8,056 nucleotides of DNA, from the NCBI GenBank assembly GCA_028290765.1, contig JAQGJF010000284.1, forward strand, positions 1 to 8,056. Direction: 5' to 3'. A program made the position numbers and the translations under genes. The DNA comes from Tardiphaga sp. (GTDB taxonomy: Bacteria > Pseudomonadota > Alphaproteobacteria > Rhizobiales > Xanthobacteraceae). Shown in pieces: positions 6,018 through 8,056 of this stretch (position 1 is the stretch's first letter; each line of letters begins with the position of its first letter). The notes under the pieces are model-generated. The model was not told where the DNA came from and did no database searches. It worked only from the letters and a program-made list of their open reading frames with translations.

Positions 6018-7640
6018 ATGAAGAGCAATCTCGCGGAGCCATTGCCGTCCGGCGACGCCGTGCCGGCGATGCGCAACGCCAAATTCGATCCGATCGAACT
6101 CGAGATCCTCTGGAAGCGCCTGATCAGCGTGGTTGACGAGGCCTCGGCCGCCTTCGTGCGGACCTGCTTCTCCACGCTGGTCCGCGACGGCAACGACTTC
6201 GCCATCGTGCTGACCGATACCAAGGGCCGGTCGCTGGCGCAGTCCACCATGAGCCTGCCGGGTTTTATTGGTTGTCTGCCGGCCACGGTGCGGCATTTTC
6301 TCGAAAAGTTTCCGGCCGAGACGATGAAGCCCGGTGACGTCTTCATTACCAACGACCCATGGAAAGGATCCGGCCACGTTCACGACGTCACCACGGCGAC
6401 GCCGATTTTCAACAAGGGCAGGCTGGTCGGATTCGCGGCCGTGGTTTCTCATCTGCCCGATATCGGCGGCAAGCTGCGCAGCAACTCCAGCCGCGAGATC
6501 TATGAAGAAGGGCTGCAAATTCCGCTGATGAAACTGTTCGATGCGGGCGCGCCGAACGAGGTCCTGATCGAGATCATTTCCCAGAATGTCCGGGTCCCCG
6601 AGCAGGGCATGGGCGACATCTATGCCCAGGTCTCGGGTTGCCGCACCATGGGCGAGCGTCTGCAGGGCCTGCTCGAAACCGTCGACCTCGACGAACTCGG
6701 TGCCGAAGTGCGGATGCGTTCGGAAAACGCCATGCGCGAGGCGATCCGGGCGATCCCCGACGGCGTCTATCGCTCCAGGGTCCAGCATGACGGTTTTGAC
6801 GAACCGATCCGCATCGAATGCGAGCTGACCGTGCGGGGCGACGAGATCGACATCGACTTCGCCGGCACCAGTCCGCAACTGCCGCATGCCCTGAACGTGG
6901 TGCCGATCTATACCTTCGCCTACACCGTCTACGGCCTCAAGGCGCTGCTGTGTCCGGACATCCCCAACAACGAGGGCAGCTTCCTGCCGATTTCGACCCG
7001 CGCGCCGCTAGGCTCGCTGCTGAATCCGACCTATCCGGCGGCGTCGGGTGGTCGCAGCGCGATCGGCCATCTGTTGCCCGCGGCCGTCTTCAAGGCGCTG
7101 GCCGGCGTGCTGCCCAACAAGGTCTGGGCGTCGGGATCGCCCAACTCGTCGATGACCATGTCCGGCGAGTACCGCAACAAGCGTTTTGCCGTGGTGAATT
7201 TTCTCAATGCCGGCCAGGGCGCGACGTCGCGGCGTCCCGGTTTCTCGGCGCTCAGCTTTCCGGCCAATCTCGGCAACACGCCGGTCGAAATGATGGAGAC
7301 GCTGGCGCCGTTCCGCGTGCTGCGGCGTGAAATCCGCCACGGCAGCGGCGGCGAAGGGCACCATGCCGGCGGCTGCGGCATCAGCTTCGAGTTCGAAATG
7401 CTGCCCGATGCGTCGGAAGTGACGGCCTCGTTCCTGATGACCCAGTTGAAATCTCCCACCGCAGGCCTGGCCGGCGGCGGCAGCGGCCGGCCGGGCCAAC
7501 TCGTTATCAACGGCGAAAAGACCGATCCGACCGCGCCCCGCATTCTCAAGGCCGGCGACCGAATTTTGATGGAGACGGCCGGCGGCGGCGGCTATGGCCC
7601 GGTCGCATCCAGGCCGGCAAAAAAAGGAAGTGCTTCGTGA
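6018..7640 (+). CDS. hyuB: Hydantoinase/oxoprolinase family protein, subunit B (HyuB-like)
   Basis: A 540-residue protein of typical HyuB length. Its family core is seen from residue 24 (DPIELEILWKRL), through DGNDFAIVLTD (57-67), the NDPWKGSGHVHD segment (112-123) and SHLPDIGG (144-151), which carry the His and Asp residues thought to form the metal/active site of the B subunit. EGLQIP (164-169) follows. The C-terminal GDRILMETAGGGGYGP region is the standard family ending. In this family subunit B works with the phosphorylated intermediate made by subunit A to open a cyclic amide, or to carboxylate an enol phosphate in the acetophenone carboxylase branch. Its gene lies one base after hyuA, and its stop overlaps the start of the RidA gene, so all three are probably translated together. 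The first 23 residues are poorly conserved in character and may be a flexible tail. Confidence 0.93.
   Translation: MKSNLAEPLPSGDAVPAMRNAKFDPIELEILWKRLISVVDEASAAFVRTCFSTLVRDGNDFAIVLTDTKGRSLAQSTMSLPGFIGCLPATVRHFLEKFPAETMKPGDVFITNDPWKGSGHVHDVTTATPIFNKGRLVGFAAVVSHLPDIGGKLRSNSSREIYEEGLQIPLMKLFDAGAPNEVLIEIISQNVRVPEQGMGDIYAQVSGCRTMGERLQGLLETVDLDELGAEVRMRSENAMREAIRAIPDGVYRSRVQHDGFDEPIRIECELTVRGDEIDIDFAGTSPQLPHALNVVPIYTFAYTVYGLKALLCPDIPNNEGSFLPISTRAPLGSLLNPTYPAASGGRSAIGHLLPAAVFKALAGVLPNKVWASGSPNSSMTMSGEYRNKRFAVVNFLNAGQGATSRRPGFSALSFPANLGNTPVEMMETLAPFRVLRREIRHGSGGEGHHAGGCGISFEFEMLPDASEVTASFLMTQLKSPTAGLAGGGSGRPGQLVINGEKTDPTAPRILKAGDRILMETAGGGGYGPVASRPAKKGSAS
7625..7630 (+). promoter_or_regulatory. Ribosome binding site for the RidA-family gene
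   Basis: AGGAAG inside the purine run at 7621-7630 lies 9 bases before ATG 7640 and 6 before GTG 7637. Both starts are workable and differ by one residue. Confidence 0.55.
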
Positions 7641-7990
7641 TGACCGACATCGTTCACATCGACCAGAACGCCCGCCGCAGCCGCGCCGTGGTTCATAACG
7701 GGCTGGTCTATACCGCGGGCCAGGTCCCCGATGACATGTCGCTGGACGTCACGGGGCAGGCCCGGCAGGTCCTCGCCAAGATCGACGATCTGCTCAAGCA
7801 GGCCGGTACCGACAAGAGCCGCGTGCTGACCGCCCAGGTCTGGCTGCGCACCATCGACGATCTCGCGGCCATGAACGCGGTGTGGGACGGATGGGTCGTG
7901 CAGGGAAAAACCCCGACGCGGTGCTGCGGCAAGGTGGAAATGAACAACCCGGATTGCCGTATCGAGATCCTCGTCGTTGCCGCGATCTGA
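7640..7990 (+). CDS. RidA-family protein (YjgF/YER057c/UK114), probable imine/enamine deaminase
   Basis: A 116-residue, complete Rid-family protein. These small trimeric cytoplasmic proteins hydrolyse reactive imines or enamines to carbonyl compounds and ammonia. Arg94 in PTRCC corresponds to the catalytic arginine of RidA, Cys96 to the cysteine two residues later, and Glu109 to the glutamate 15 residues after the arginine, so the deaminase core is kept. Asn79 in AMNAVW matches the conserved asparagine. Two other positions differ from the archetype: the tyrosine near residue 13 is Arg (RRSRAV) and the serine of TSGQ is Ala (YTAGQV), so this is probably a divergent Rid subgroup with its own substrate. 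The ATG overlaps the hyuB stop by one base; GTG 7637 is an alternative start. The position after hyuAB suggests it handles an imine formed in this pathway rather than a housekeeping role. Confidence 0.9.
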   Translation: MTDIVHIDQNARRSRAVVHNGLVYTAGQVPDDMSLDVTGQARQVLAKIDDLLKQAGTDKSRVLTAQVWLRTIDDLAAMNAVWDGWVVQGKTPTRCCGKVEMNNPDCRIEILVVAAI

Positions 7991-8015
7991 CCAGTCGGCC
8001 AACGGCAACCACCCG

Positions 8016-8056
8016 ATGCAGCCACTCGATCCCGAACGGCGCTACGACGTGCTGGT
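8016..8056 (+). CDS. Start of a further gene, possibly FAD-dependent oxidoreductase; runs off the window
   Basis: An ATG at 8016, 25 bases after the RidA stop, opens a frame that stays open to the window edge: MQPLDPERRYDVL and a final partial codon starting GT. A charged lead followed by YDVLV is how many flavoproteins begin just before their GxGxxG dinucleotide-binding motif, but that motif itself would lie beyond the edge. The ribosome binding site is weak. The same strand and short spacing suggest it belongs to the operon. Only 13 full codons are visible, so both the gene and its family are tentative. Confidence 0.4.
   Translation, partial: MQPLDPERRYDVL

Overview
The window is GC-rich DNA with strong G/C bias at third codon positions and tightly packed plus-strand genes. 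This composition and gene style suggest a Bradyrhizobium/Rhodopseudomonas-like alphaproteobacterium; that placement is an inference from composition and protein style, not a database match. Every supported gene is on the plus strand. No tRNA, rRNA, CRISPR array, insertion sequence or phage gene was seen.

Layout. (1) Bases 2-703 are the 3' end of an acyl-CoA synthetase (ANL superfamily) gene, overlapped by 4 bases by a hotdog-fold thioesterase gene (700-1104). (2) Bases 1105-1263 form the only sizeable intergenic gap. It is locally AT-rich at its left end and holds an imperfect 35-base inverted repeat and a perfect 6-bp hairpin, so it is the best place for a promoter/operator. (3) Bases 1264-7990 are a compact six-gene run: the two subunits of a split thiamine-diphosphate (ThDP) decarboxylase of the sulfopyruvate/phosphonopyruvate decarboxylase type, an NAD(P)-dependent aldehyde dehydrogenase, the two subunits (HyuA-like and HyuB-like) of an ATP-dependent hydantoinase/oxoprolinase/ketone carboxylase family enzyme, and a RidA-family protein. 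(4) Bases 8016-8056 look like the first 13 codons of another gene, possibly an FAD-dependent oxidoreductase.

How the genes may work together (inference). The set reads as a catabolic module. One order that uses every enzyme is: HyuA/HyuB opens a cyclic amide (lactam or hydantoin-like ring) at the cost of ATP; an oxidase, perhaps the flavoprotein starting at 8016, turns the freed amine into an imine; the RidA protein hydrolyses the imine to a 2-keto acid; the split ThDP enzyme decarboxylates the keto acid to an aldehyde; the aldehyde dehydrogenase oxidises this to an acid; and the acyl-CoA synthetase activates the acid, with the thioesterase adjusting acyl-CoA levels. An alternative is that HyuA/HyuB is an acetophenone-carboxylase-like enzyme making a carboxylated intermediate. 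The substrate cannot be read from the sequence. The combination of a split sulfopyruvate-type decarboxylase, an aldehyde dehydrogenase, HyuA/B and RidA in one transcription unit is the most interesting aspect of the window.
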